From contig JFBG01000030.1 in assembly GCA_000583135.1 (NCBI GenBank), positions 1-61,554 of the forward strand: a stretch of 61,554 nt of DNA, in the 5' to 3' direction. Origin of the DNA: Thioalkalivibrio sp. HK1. Its GTDB lineage: Bacteria; Pseudomonadota; Gammaproteobacteria; HK1. Positions 36,545-49,000 of this stretch are shown here, in pieces. A program made the position numbers and the translations under genes. Under the pieces are notes generated by a model that was not told the DNA's origin, made no database searches, and worked only from the letters and a program-made list of their open reading frames with translations. Positions within the stretch are counted from its first letter, which is position 1. Every line of letters starts with the position of its first letter.

Positions 36545-38596
36545 ATGGCCCCCGGCACCGCTCCCGTCGCTTGCGATCCTCTCGGCTCGAAGCGCGGCAT
36601 CGAAGGTCTCGATTCCCCTTTTTTGATCGCGCTTGCCCAAATGGAGGTTCAAGCGGGCAGGCCGGATCGCAATGTCGAGAGGATGCTTCGTTTCATCGAT
36701 CGCGCAAGAACCCAAGGAGCGGCGATCGTCGCCTTTCCCGAACTTTGCATCCCCGGTTATTTTCTCGGCGATCTTTGGGAGATCGACGCTCTGGTCGAGG
36801 ATTGTGCGCGATTCTCTCAAGTGATCTGCGAGGCGAGCGAAGGCATCACGGTCGTTTTCGGCAATGTCGCCTTCCAAGCCGGTGTCGGCGGCGAGGATGG
36901 CCGTCTTCGTAAATTCAACGCCGCTTGGGTCTGCCATGACGGATCGTTCGTCGAGCGCCCCTCCTTGCCCGCCCCCTTGCCCGATGGGGTGCAGCCCAAG
37001 ACATTGCATCCGAACTACCGCATCTTCGATGACGATCGGCATTTTCATTCCCTGCGCAAGATCGCGGCCGAGACCGGCACGGCCCTTTTCGATTGGATGG
37101 TCCCTTGGGAAATTCCCTTGACGATCGCCGGGGGGAGAACCTCGATCCGGTTGGGAGTGCAGCTTTGCGAGGATCTGTGGCACTTGGATTATCGCGATCG
37201 AGGCGCCCCCGTCGATACCCTCCAAGCATGGGATCGGGCGGGTGCCGATCTCGTGATCAACCTCTCCGCCTCGCCGTGGACCCAAGGCAAGAACGACAAG
37301 CGCAATCGAGTGGTGCGAGAAGCCATGGCGGGCTCTCGGCTCCCCCTTTTTTATGTCAATTTGGTCGGGGCGCAAAATAACGGCAAGAACGTGTTGGTTT
37401 TCGACGGCGGCAGCAGCGCTTATCGTCCGGACGGCTCGCTCGCCGGGGAAGCCGCCTCTTGGCAAGAGGATCTGTTGCTGCTCGATCTTGCGGCCTCGGG
37501 ATCATCTGCGATCGATGCTTCGGATCGTGAAAGTGCTTTGCCTTTCGAAGCGGCCTTGGATCCTTCCGCCCCCGCCCCTTGTGGAACGCCTCGGCAGGAA
37601 ATGGATGATATCGCCCAAGCCATCATCGTCGGGCTGCGCCATTTCGATGCGATACACGATCGAAAGGGACGCTATCTGGTAGGCGTCAGCGGTGGCGTGG
37701 ATTCGAGCGTGGTCGCCTGCTTGCTGCAAATCGCTTTCGGCCCCCAGCGGGTTTTCGCGGTCAATTTGCCGACCCGCTTCAATGCCGATCTGACCAAGGA
37801 GAATGCCCGGATACTGTGCGCCGAGCTCGGCATCGAATCCATCGTCTGTCCCATCGAGGATCTCTATCGGAACCTGTCGGCCCGCCTATCCGAAATCGGA
37901 TTCGAAGGCGCTCCCGGGAACCAAACGGTGCAGGTCGAGGAAAACATCCAAGCGCGCATCCGAGGGGCGGATATGCTTGCGGGGATCGCCGCCAAATGCG
38001 GGCTCTTTTTCACCAATAACGGCAACAAGACCGAAACCGCTCTTGGCTACGCCACCCTCTACGGCGATGTCAACGGGGCCATCGCCCCGATCGCGGATCT
38101 CTACAAGCCCCAGGTCTTGGCTCTTGCCGAGCACCTCAACCGGAGCCATTTCCGGCGCGAGGTGATACCCGCCAATCTGCTCGATGGCACCGTTCCCCCG
38201 AGCGCGGAGCTATCCGCCGATCACGATATCACCTGCGGGCGAGGGGATCCGATCAAATACGGTTACCACGATGCGCTGCTGACCGAGATGATCGAATACC
38301 GATATCACCTCGTGGATCTGCTTCGATGGTATTGCGCCGGGGAACTGCAAGATCGCATCGGCTGGCGGGATGAGGAGCGTTTCCGGCAATGGTTTCCCGA
38401 CCATCGCTCCTTCGTCGAGGATCTCGAAGAATTGGCCCTGGCCTTGCGCCGGAATTGTTTCAAGCGGATCCAAGCCCCGCCGATCATCGTGTTGAGCAAA
38501 AGAGCCTTCGGCTTCGATCTGCGCGAGAGTCAGCTCCCCGCTTGGTGGCCGCAACGCTACATGGAACTCAAAAAGCGCCTCCTCGAGGAGGGCTGA
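36545..38596 (+). CDS. nadE: Glutamine-dependent NAD+ synthetase
   Basis: Last step of NAD synthesis, taking ammonia from glutamine. 683 residues from ATG 36545 (a TTG 24 bp upstream is in frame). The N-terminal half is a carbon-nitrogen hydrolase: AFPELCIPGYF (catalytic Glu), LGVQLCEDLW (catalytic Cys), with the Lys in between; the C-terminal half is the synthetase with the PP-loop GVSGGVDSSVVACLL, then TNNGNKTETALGYATLYGD and PPSAELS. Length and order match the two-domain form of bacteria and eukaryotes. Convergent with ilvC. Confidence 0.95.
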   Translation: MAPGTAPVACDPLGSKRGIEGLDSPFLIALAQMEVQAGRPDRNVERMLRFIDRARTQGAAIVAFPELCIPGYFLGDLWEIDALVEDCARFSQVICEASEGITVVFGNVAFQAGVGGEDGRLRKFNAAWVCHDGSFVERPSLPAPLPDGVQPKTLHPNYRIFDDDRHFHSLRKIAAETGTALFDWMVPWEIPLTIAGGRTSIRLGVQLCEDLWHLDYRDRGAPVDTLQAWDRAGADLVINLSASPWTQGKNDKRNRVVREAMAGSRLPLFYVNLVGAQNNGKNVLVFDGGSSAYRPDGSLAGEAASWQEDLLLLDLAASGSSAIDASDRESALPFEAALDPSAPAPCGTPRQEMDDIAQAIIVGLRHFDAIHDRKGRYLVGVSGGVDSSVVACLLQIAFGPQRVFAVNLPTRFNADLTKENARILCAELGIESIVCPIEDLYRNLSARLSEIGFEGAPGNQTVQVEENIQARIRGADMLAGIAAKCGLFFTNNGNKTETALGYATLYGDVNGAIAPIADLYKPQVLALAEHLNRSHFRREVIPANLLDGTVPPSAELSADHDITCGRGDPIKYGYHDALLTEMIEYRYHLVDLLRWYCAGELQDRIGWRDEERFRQWFPDHRSFVEDLEELALALRRNCFKRIQAPPIIVLSKRAFGFDLRESQLPAWWPQRYMELKKRLLEEG

Positions 38597-38655
38597 AAGC
38601 GTCGATTTTCGGAATCGATCGTGGCTGCCCTCGATGGCGGGCGAAGGACTCGGCT

Positions 38656-38695
38656 ACCGGCTGCGATCACGAAACGGGATGTGATCGCAGCCGGT
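38656..38695. terminator. Strong hairpin between convergent nadE and ilvC
   Basis: A perfect 15-bp stem: ACCGGCTGCGATCAC (38656-38670) pairs with GTGATCGCAGCCGGT (38681-38695) around a 10-nt loop, 60 bp after nadE and 158 bp before the ilvC stop. Placed to stop transcription from both sides; no T-run follows on either strand, so it may act with Rho or by blocking decay. Confidence 0.6.
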
Positions 38696-38852
38696 GATCG
38701 AGGCAGATGGTCGCTTTCGACCGTGCGGCACCGGAATATCCCCGGATAAAGCACCTTCGACGGACCTTGCACCGCCGATGATCGATGTTCAGCGCAACGA
38801 GCCCGCCGAACCGAGCCGAGTCAAGCCGAATCGAGCAAAGACCCGGGATGCC

Positions 38853-41860
<3,008 letters not shown>

Positions 41861-43129
41861 ATGCTTTTCCTCGTCGGTGCATTGCCGGTTGCCGCGCAGC
41901 AAGAGCCTGACAACGAGTGGACCGGCGAGCGATTCGCGCAGTGGTGCGCCGACAATCAGGCGGTTTGTACCGCCGACGTGGTCGACAGGTGGTGTCGAGC
42001 GAGCGCGGCCAATAAAAAATTCTGCCAAATCAAAGAACAGCCGGACTTGCCGGCCTTGGATCGGCCCAAGGATATCCAATCGACATTCAACGGCACCGTG
42101 CTGGTGATCACGTGGACGGCCTCTGTCGATCATCCCGAGCCCGAGAAATACATTGCCGGTTACTCGGTGAACATCGATGGCGGCAAGGCGTATTTCACGA
42201 CCGGCACGAGGATCGAGATGGACGTGCCCGAGGTATGCGATGACAGCTATCTGGTGCGGGTGCAGGCGATAACGGTCGATGGCATTACGATGGCGGCATC
42301 CGCCGGGCGCAAGACTTTCATTTGCCCGGCACTGCCGACTCCTCCGGGAGCCGTGCCCGGGTTGGTATTTTTCCCACAGAGATTGGAGGTGGTCGAGGGC
42401 GGCAGCGAGACCTTCGAAGTGAGGTTGGCGACGCGGCCGAGCGCGAATGTAAGCGTGAGCCTGACTCAGCCGACGAATACAGACATAAGAGCCGATACCG
42501 ACTCCACTGCCGCCGGCAACCAGACCGCCTTGACTTTCACGGATTCGAATTGGAATAGGCTGCAAAGGGTAAGCGTTTTTGCCGCCCGAGATGACGATAC
42601 CGACGATGACAGCGCAAGCGTGTCGTTCTCCGCTTCGGGCGGTAGTTACGACGACATCGGTGGCAGTTTGCGAGTCTCGGTGAGGGATAGCACCCCGAAG
42701 ATGGTGGTTATCGATCGTTCCCTTCAAATCGATGAAGGCCGCTCGAAGTCCTTCATCGTACGGTTGGAGACGAGGCCGACAGCCGGCGTAAGGGTGACAT
42801 TGACCCAGCCTTCGAATACCGACGTAAGGGTCGATACCGATACCCGAACATCCGGCAATCAAAATACGCTGAGCTTCACGACTTCGAATTGGAATACATC
42901 GCAGCATGTCGTGGTGTCCACGGCTTATGACGAGGATACGACGAATGATGCAGCGACCATATCGCTGCGGGCATCGGGCGGGAACTACGAGGGGTTGTTA
43001 GATAGCGTATCCGTGAGCGTTATAGATCATGATCTCACGGTCGGTGTCGTGATCCCGAAAGTCCCCCATGGGCCCACCTCTCCGGGAGGGGAGGTGATTA
43101 CGGTGCCGAATCCCGAGCCGACGCCGAAT

Positions 43130-43309
43130 CCGACGAATCCCCCGAACCCGAACGGCCCATCGAACCCCGGCGGTCCGACGAATCCCCCGAACCCGAACGG
43201 GCCATCGAGCCCCGGTGGCCCGACCGATCCATCGGATCCGAATGCGCCCACCAGTCCGGGTGGTTCGACCAATCCGTCGAATCCCAATGGCCCGACCGAC
43301 CCAAGCGCC
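43130..43309 (+). repeat. In-frame 45-bp tandem repeats (15 residues) encoding a Pro/Asn/Gly spacer
   Basis: Four consecutive 45-bp units at 43130, 43175, 43220 and 43265. The first two are nearly identical (both contain CCGACGAATCCCCCGAACCC); the next two are diverged. They encode TNPPNPNGPSNPGGP-like units; similar Pro-rich sequence continues to about 43500. Expected to form an extended stalk between repeat domains. Confidence 0.8.
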
Positions 43310-44093
43310 CCGGGCAACCCCTCGAATCCGAGCGCCCCGACCAACCCTAAGGGTCCGGACTCCCCGACCGATGCCACCGGTCCCACCGGCCCGGAAGGTC
43401 CGAGCGACCCATCGAATCCCGACCCGGGCACCCCCGAAGGCCCGACCGTTACCGATCCCAAGAATCCGTCCGATCCGACGACTCCGGGCACAGGTGCGGC
43501 GAGAGTGGGGCTGATCTTCGATGGAGTGCCACTGATACTCGACGAGGGAGAGGTCGGAAACTTCCGAGTGAGATTGGCGATGCGGCCGACGGAAGCGGTG
43601 ACATTGGCGGTGGGTATATCGCTCGGAGTCGATCTCGAAGTGGATGCGGATGTGGCTGCGAAAGGGGTGCAGAACACGGTGGTGATCGACCCTGTCGATT
43701 GGGACAATCCGCGCGATGTGAAGGTGACGGCGCTGCGAGACGAGGACGACTCCCGAGGTCGAATCATCTTTCAAGCATCGGGAGGGAACTACGAAGGAAT
43801 CGAGGGCAGCGTGAGCGTGAAGGTCAATGACCGAAAGAGGAAAGCGGCGTGGTTGACTCGATTCGCAAGAATGGTGGGATTGCAGGCCATCGAGGGGATC
43901 GAGAGCCGCATGGACAGTGCCACCGGAAGGAATCTCGGTCTGTCGGCGAGGATAGCCGGTCGCGATATCGAAATCGGCGATGCCTCGACGGTGATGCGCC
44001 CCGATGACAAGGGCTTGGATGATGACTTCGAGCGCGAGGACATCTTGACGCTGAGCCAAGTGCTATCGGCCGGGGCTTCGTTCAACTTCACGC

Positions 44094-44133
44094 AACGCAC
44101 CGATGCCCAAGGAAACGCACCGATGCCCAAGGA
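44094..44133 (+). repeat. Perfect 20-bp tandem duplication causing a frameshift
   Basis: AACGCACCGATGCCCAAGGA occurs at 44094-44113 and again at 44114-44133. Twenty is not a multiple of three, so the frame entering from the passenger domain is lost. With one copy deleted the reading continues through the barrel without a break until 44803. Confidence 0.95.
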
Positions 44134-45267
44134 GGAATGTCGCTGTGGGGCCGCGGCTGGGCATCGGGATACCAAGGAGAGACGGCCGATGTCGAAGTCG
44201 ATGGGCAAGTGAGCACCGGAATGCTCGGAGTGGATTACGCCCGAAGGGGCTGGATGGTGGGGTTGTTAGGGACATATAGCGAAGGAGAGGGTGATTTTCT
44301 CGAAGAAGGTCGATTGACGCACAAGGAAGCGGATCTGACGACGATGGTCCCGTGGGTGGCGATGGAACTCGAAGGCGGAATGCGCTTGCGCGGCGCTGCC
44401 GGTTATGGCGAGGGAGAGGTGAGATTGAACCATCCGGGCGAGAGCGTCTTCGAAGGCTCGCTGGATTGGAGGATGCTGAACGCCGGACTCGCGAAGGATT
44501 TGACCGAGTTGCCGAAAGAGGGAGGATTCGGCCTTAGCTTCATGACGGATTTCCTGTGGACGAGGATTCGCTCCGATGAAGTGGAAGGATGGGGCGAGAT
44601 CGAAGGCGAGGCAAGACGCATCCGCGCCGGATTCGAGGGCTCGCTGATGCAAAGGAAAGGGGAGAACGCCCGCTTCTCGCAGAGGGTGGATGCCGGTATT
44701 CGCCATGACAGCGGGGATGCGGAGAAGGGATGGGGGTTGGATGTGGGAGCGGGCTTGGTCTACGAAGATCGAGAGGCGGGACTGGAACTGTCTTTGAAGG
44801 GTTGAGCGCTGGTCTATCACCGCGAGGAGGCGGCTCGGGATTGGGGTCTGTCGGCGGGTGTCGAGTGGGATAGCGATCCGGCGACGAGTGATGGATTCTC
44901 GCTTCGCATCCATAACGAATACGGAATAGGTGGAGGATCCGATGGAGGAATGAAGACCCTGTTCTCGGATGACGCCTTTGCGAGTCTGGATGGCAGCAAG
45001 GGCGAAGGGATGCGTTGGCGGGCGGAGGTTGTCTACGCAATGGATGTGGGTGGGTTGGTGGGTTCGCCCTATTTGGAGCATGTCCATTCGAGGAGCGAGC
45101 GTCGGGATCGGCTGGGCTATCGTTTGAATGACGAGGGCGAAGGTGGGCTGGAAGTCGATGTCTATCTGATGGTCAAGGAAGGCGAAACAGGGCGAGCCGA
45201 TCGAGACCTCGGAATCGGGGGGATTTTGAAATACGAACTTCGACCATGGAATCGATCGAGAGTCCGT

Positions 45268-45300
45268 CGATGATCGAGACCGTTCCCGCCTCGATCATCG
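45268..45300 (+). terminator. Hairpin at the stop codon of the autotransporter
   Basis: CGATGATCGAG (45268-45278, including the TGA stop) pairs perfectly with CTCGATCATCG (45290-45300) around an 11-nt loop. No T-run. Confidence 0.45.
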
Positions 45301-46032
45301 GCATTGTTCGAAAGCTTTAGGGATCGATCGCAGCGAAGAAAAGGAAGATACCGAAGAGCCGGCTCTTGATCGACCCGATACCCTCGGGCTCCAAGGGTGA
45401 AATTTCGAAAGCTATATCGGCCTAATGATGGGTCAGCACCGCAAGAACCGGCGAGAACCGCTTCGAGATTATCGGGTAGCGTATGCAGGTTGATGAGCGG
45501 TTCGTTATCCCTTGGCCCCCTTATTCGAATAACCGCGAGCGCAGATCCCTCCGGACCGGCCCCGGGTTGGCCAAGGTCTTTCCGGTTGCCGAGCCGATCC
45601 TTAGGTCTCCCCCGTCCTAGAGTTTTTTCGCGGGTGGATCGCGCCGAGATACCGGCTGGCGCCTGCCCGCCAAAGCGCTTCGTCATCTCCCCGATGGACT
45701 GTCGATACGAGCGGGCGATAAGGGTGATCCGGTCGTTTCTTTCTCGGAATTTCCCGGCTTTCGATCTCTAAAACGGCCATCCCTTCGGCTCCGGGCGATA
45801 TGTCTTGAAGTGCCAATCAATATCTCTTATGGGGTTATAGTATTTTTCATTTTCATGTATAGTATTCGGTTAGCCCGAGGGATCGGTGCTTTATTTCGAT
45901 CCTTGAAGGGTCGCTTGCTTGCGGCAACGAGTTCGGTTCCGAATGCAAGGGAAAAAGAAAAGCATTGATTGACAATGGCGGTACACGGTTGCCGTAAAAA
46001 GCGAAATCAAGACAGGGAAAAATGTTGGGAAA
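45274..46032. other. 759-bp gap between the two repeat-protein genes
   Basis: Beyond the hairpin at its start no gene or RNA is recognised. A minus-strand frame (45162-45686) overlaps the barrel's end and has no family likeness. The last 200 bp is A/T-rich with two TATAGT hexamers (45836 and 45858) and probably holds the promoter and leader of the giant gene. Confidence 0.4.
45836..45863 (+). promoter_or_regulatory. Candidate promoter region of the giant repeat gene
   Basis: Two copies of TATAGT (45836-45841 and 45858-45863) 22 bp apart in an A/T-rich island about 170-200 bp before the ATG. No clear -35 partners. Confidence 0.25.
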
Positions 46033-49000
46033 ATGAATCGTCGGCGAGATGCTACAAAACTTTTGCTCGATCCGACTCGGCGGGTATCGTATTCGCCGAT
46101 CGCTCGGCCTCTTACTCCCTTTTTTCTCGTCCACCGCCTCCCTTTTCGTCGTTCTCGCCTCCCTTCCTATCCATCTTCCCTCTTCGCATCTCAGAGAACG
46201 AGCCGGGTCGAAGACGGGAGATATTGCCTTCCCAACATACCCCGCCTCCGCCTTGCCGGTTTCGTTTTTTTCGCGGTCTTTCACGTCCTCATCGCTTTGG
46301 CGACGATACGGGTTCATGCCGTCGAGGCCGGGTTGGATATCGAAAACGAGAAGGTGAGAATCATCATCACCGATATCGACGGAGATCCGATCTCGGTCGA
46401 TCCTCGGACAACCGCCCGCTTCGATCAATACAGCTACCCCCCGACATTCACGGTGGAGGAGGGTAAGAAATTCAAGATCAGAATCAAACTATCCGGGCCA
46501 CCCATAGCCACTCGTGATCGTGGAAGGATCGAATTCAGTCCCAGTCAGGATGTCAACTTTGACGGTCTCGATGACAACCGTCGGCTCTTTTTCCGCCATA
46601 GAGCCGACCAAGACGAGTATTGGGACCATTATCAGACGGTCACGATCACCGTCAATTCCGATGACGATCTGGTCGACACAGCGATTCCCATCGAGATCGA
46701 AGCAAGACGTGATAATGAATGGGAGTCGGGTCAGCAACCCGACCCCGTCGTCTTTTGGATACGACAGCTCGATAGCGACAGCGGATTGACATTCTACGAA
46801 GCCCAATCGGGTTCCCAAGTTTACGATGCAAGCAATCCCTTGCAGATCGAAGAAGGAGGGCGAAAAACCGTTTATGTCCAGACTTCGGAAAATCCCAGAC
46901 CCAGAGCGGATATCAATATTCGAGCGGATGAAGGGATCACCGCCGACAGATCCAGGATTTCCGTCACCCATTCGAACTACCGAAACCGGCATTCCGTCAC
47001 GTTGACGGCGGCGGTGGATGCAAACGATACCGACGAGAGCAAGAAGGTCGTTTTCAGCACCCCGGCTCCCTCGTCCACCGACAATAGCGATCTCAACGTA
47101 GGCTATGGATTCAGAATCACGGCCGAACTCCCGGTCATCGTCAGAGAGCCGACATCGGGCGGTAACGAGCATAGACCCGTTCCCAATTTCGTCGCTCCCT
47201 TGACGATCGAAGAGGGGAAGGTCGTCAATATCGGATTCAAGTATCCATCGACCGGCAACAGCAATTTCATATTCGCCAGAGTGACGGATGCAAACCGGAT
47301 CAAGATCGCCCGGGCCACCGGCCCGAACGATATCGGCTCTTCGGGCGACCTTCCGAACGAAAGTCAGATCACGATATCCGGAGGATCCACAACCCCCCTT
47401 AGGGGATATCACTACATCAAGATCCATGCCGTGGATAACGATCAGGTGGAGACGGGGGCGAGTGCGACGCTCGAATTCTCCGATAACGGCGATGCGTGGG
47501 CTCCCTCCAACTTCATCGACGACATCCAGATCCGAATAAGGGAAGACGATACCCGTGCGCTCGCTTTCAGCCCCGCCGCCAGCAAGCTCGGCGGGTTCAA
47601 ACGACTCGGCACACTCGGTGGCGATAATCGAGATCGGCCGCTGGTCTTGGAGGAAGGGGCTGCCGGGACGTTGAAAGTCAAACTCACATCGAAGCCGACG
47701 GGGAGGGTGACGGTGAGCGGCAAATCGCTTCCGTCCTTCATCGGCCTTAGCCCGAGCACCTTGGAGTTCACCGCCACCGATTGGAATCAAGAGAAAACTT
47801 TCAGTATCTCAGCCGCCCACGACGTGAATCACGTCAATGACAACATCCCTCTGACTTTCAACGCCCTCGGCGGGGGTTATGTGAATGTCGAGGGCATCGC
47901 TCGGATCGATGTTCAGGACAACGACACCCCGGGGATAACGGTGACCCCCTCGACATTGACGATCGACGAGGGCGGCGCCGGCAGTTTCAAGATCGCCTTG
48001 GCGACCCGCCCCGACCGGGATGTGGGATTCTCGATCGACGTGCCGGGAAGCGCCGCCACCGCCATCACCATCGACGGCAATTCGAGGAGAGGGGGTACCC
48101 AGAGCGATTTGATCATCGAACCCGATGATTGGAGTCGAGGGCATTCGGTCAGAATCCTGTCGACCGACGATGACGAAGTCGAAGACCGGAGTTTCGATAT
48201 CACCGTGACAACGACCTTCGGCAGCGGCTATTCGGATCTGCAAGGAAATCGCTTCTCGGAGAAGGTCACGGTCAATGTCAAGGATAACGAAGAATTCGGT
48301 TTCGTGATCGATGGCGACAGGTCCGCCAGTTTGACCGAGGGAGATGCCCTCTCATACAAAATCAGGCTATCCAAAAAGCCGACCGAAACCGGTTCTCAAG
48401 TGACGGTGACGCACCGGCCATTCGGCACTCGATTCCAAAACGTCGAGATGACCCCCGCTCAGCTGATTTTCACCGATACGAATTGGAATGTAGCGCAAAC
48501 CCTCCTCATCAGAGCCGAAGATGACAACGATTCGCTCGACGAGATCGGGGGTTTCATCATCGGCGCCGATGACAGCGGACACGATGGCGGCGGCTACGAT
48601 CTGGCGAGCGCCACCCTTTCTTTGAGGGTAGCGGATGACGATGCGCCGCATCTGGTTTTCGGTCCCCTGTTTCCCAGGATACAAGAAGGCGGCGTGGGCC
48701 GCGTGAGGCTCAGGCTCGGGAACGCCCCGACGGCCGATGTGATGGTGGCGGTTCATGCCGGCGACGATAGCCTGTCTTTGGTCTCCCCCACCCGCGTTCA
48801 CGAAAATCGCAACGAAAGGGTCCTGACCTTCACTGCGCAAAACTGGGAAACCACCCAAAGCGTCTATCTATCGGCGAAACACGACGAAGACGGAATCGAC
48901 GGTCGTTCGGAGGTGGTCGCCTATGTCGTCGATACAAGCGCCTATAACATCGTTGGCAGTCGGCGAAAGTCCGTTCTCGTTCACGATGACGATACTCCGG

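Larger units (their letters stand above)
41861..45273 (+). pseudogene. Broken Calx-beta-like repeat autotransporter adhesin
   Basis: From ATG 41861: a short signal peptide (LFLVGALPVAAQQ), a Cys-containing region, a fibronectin III-like part (about 45-150), two Calx-beta-like repeats (about 42359-43040), a Pro/Asn/Gly-rich spacer (43060-43500), a third repeat (43504-43830), then a linker (LTRFARMVGLQAIEGIESRM) and a beta-barrel that starts MSLWGRGWASGYQ and runs to 45273. The barrel should anchor the protein in the outer membrane and display the repeats. The frame is broken twice: a 20-bp tandem duplication (44094-44133) shifts the frame just before the barrel, so translation stops at 44212, and TGA at 44803-44805 interrupts the barrel where the family has coding sequence. 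Removing one 20-bp copy restores FTQRTDAQGGMSLWGRGWAS exactly. Confidence 0.85.

Noticed and set aside
44100..44212. Programmed ribosomal frameshift as explanation for the split autotransporter
   Set aside because: No slippery heptamer or pseudoknot was seen, while the exact 20-bp duplication fully explains the shift.
44137..44805. Barrel fragment as an independent gene starting at ATG 44137
   Set aside because: AAGGAGGA lies directly against the ATG, too close to work well, and the fragment lacks a signal peptide; it is the downstream part of the broken gene.
44803..44805. TGA read as Trp or selenocysteine
   Set aside because: TGA ends gyrA, aroA and others normally, no SECIS-like element follows, and the duplication upstream already breaks the gene.
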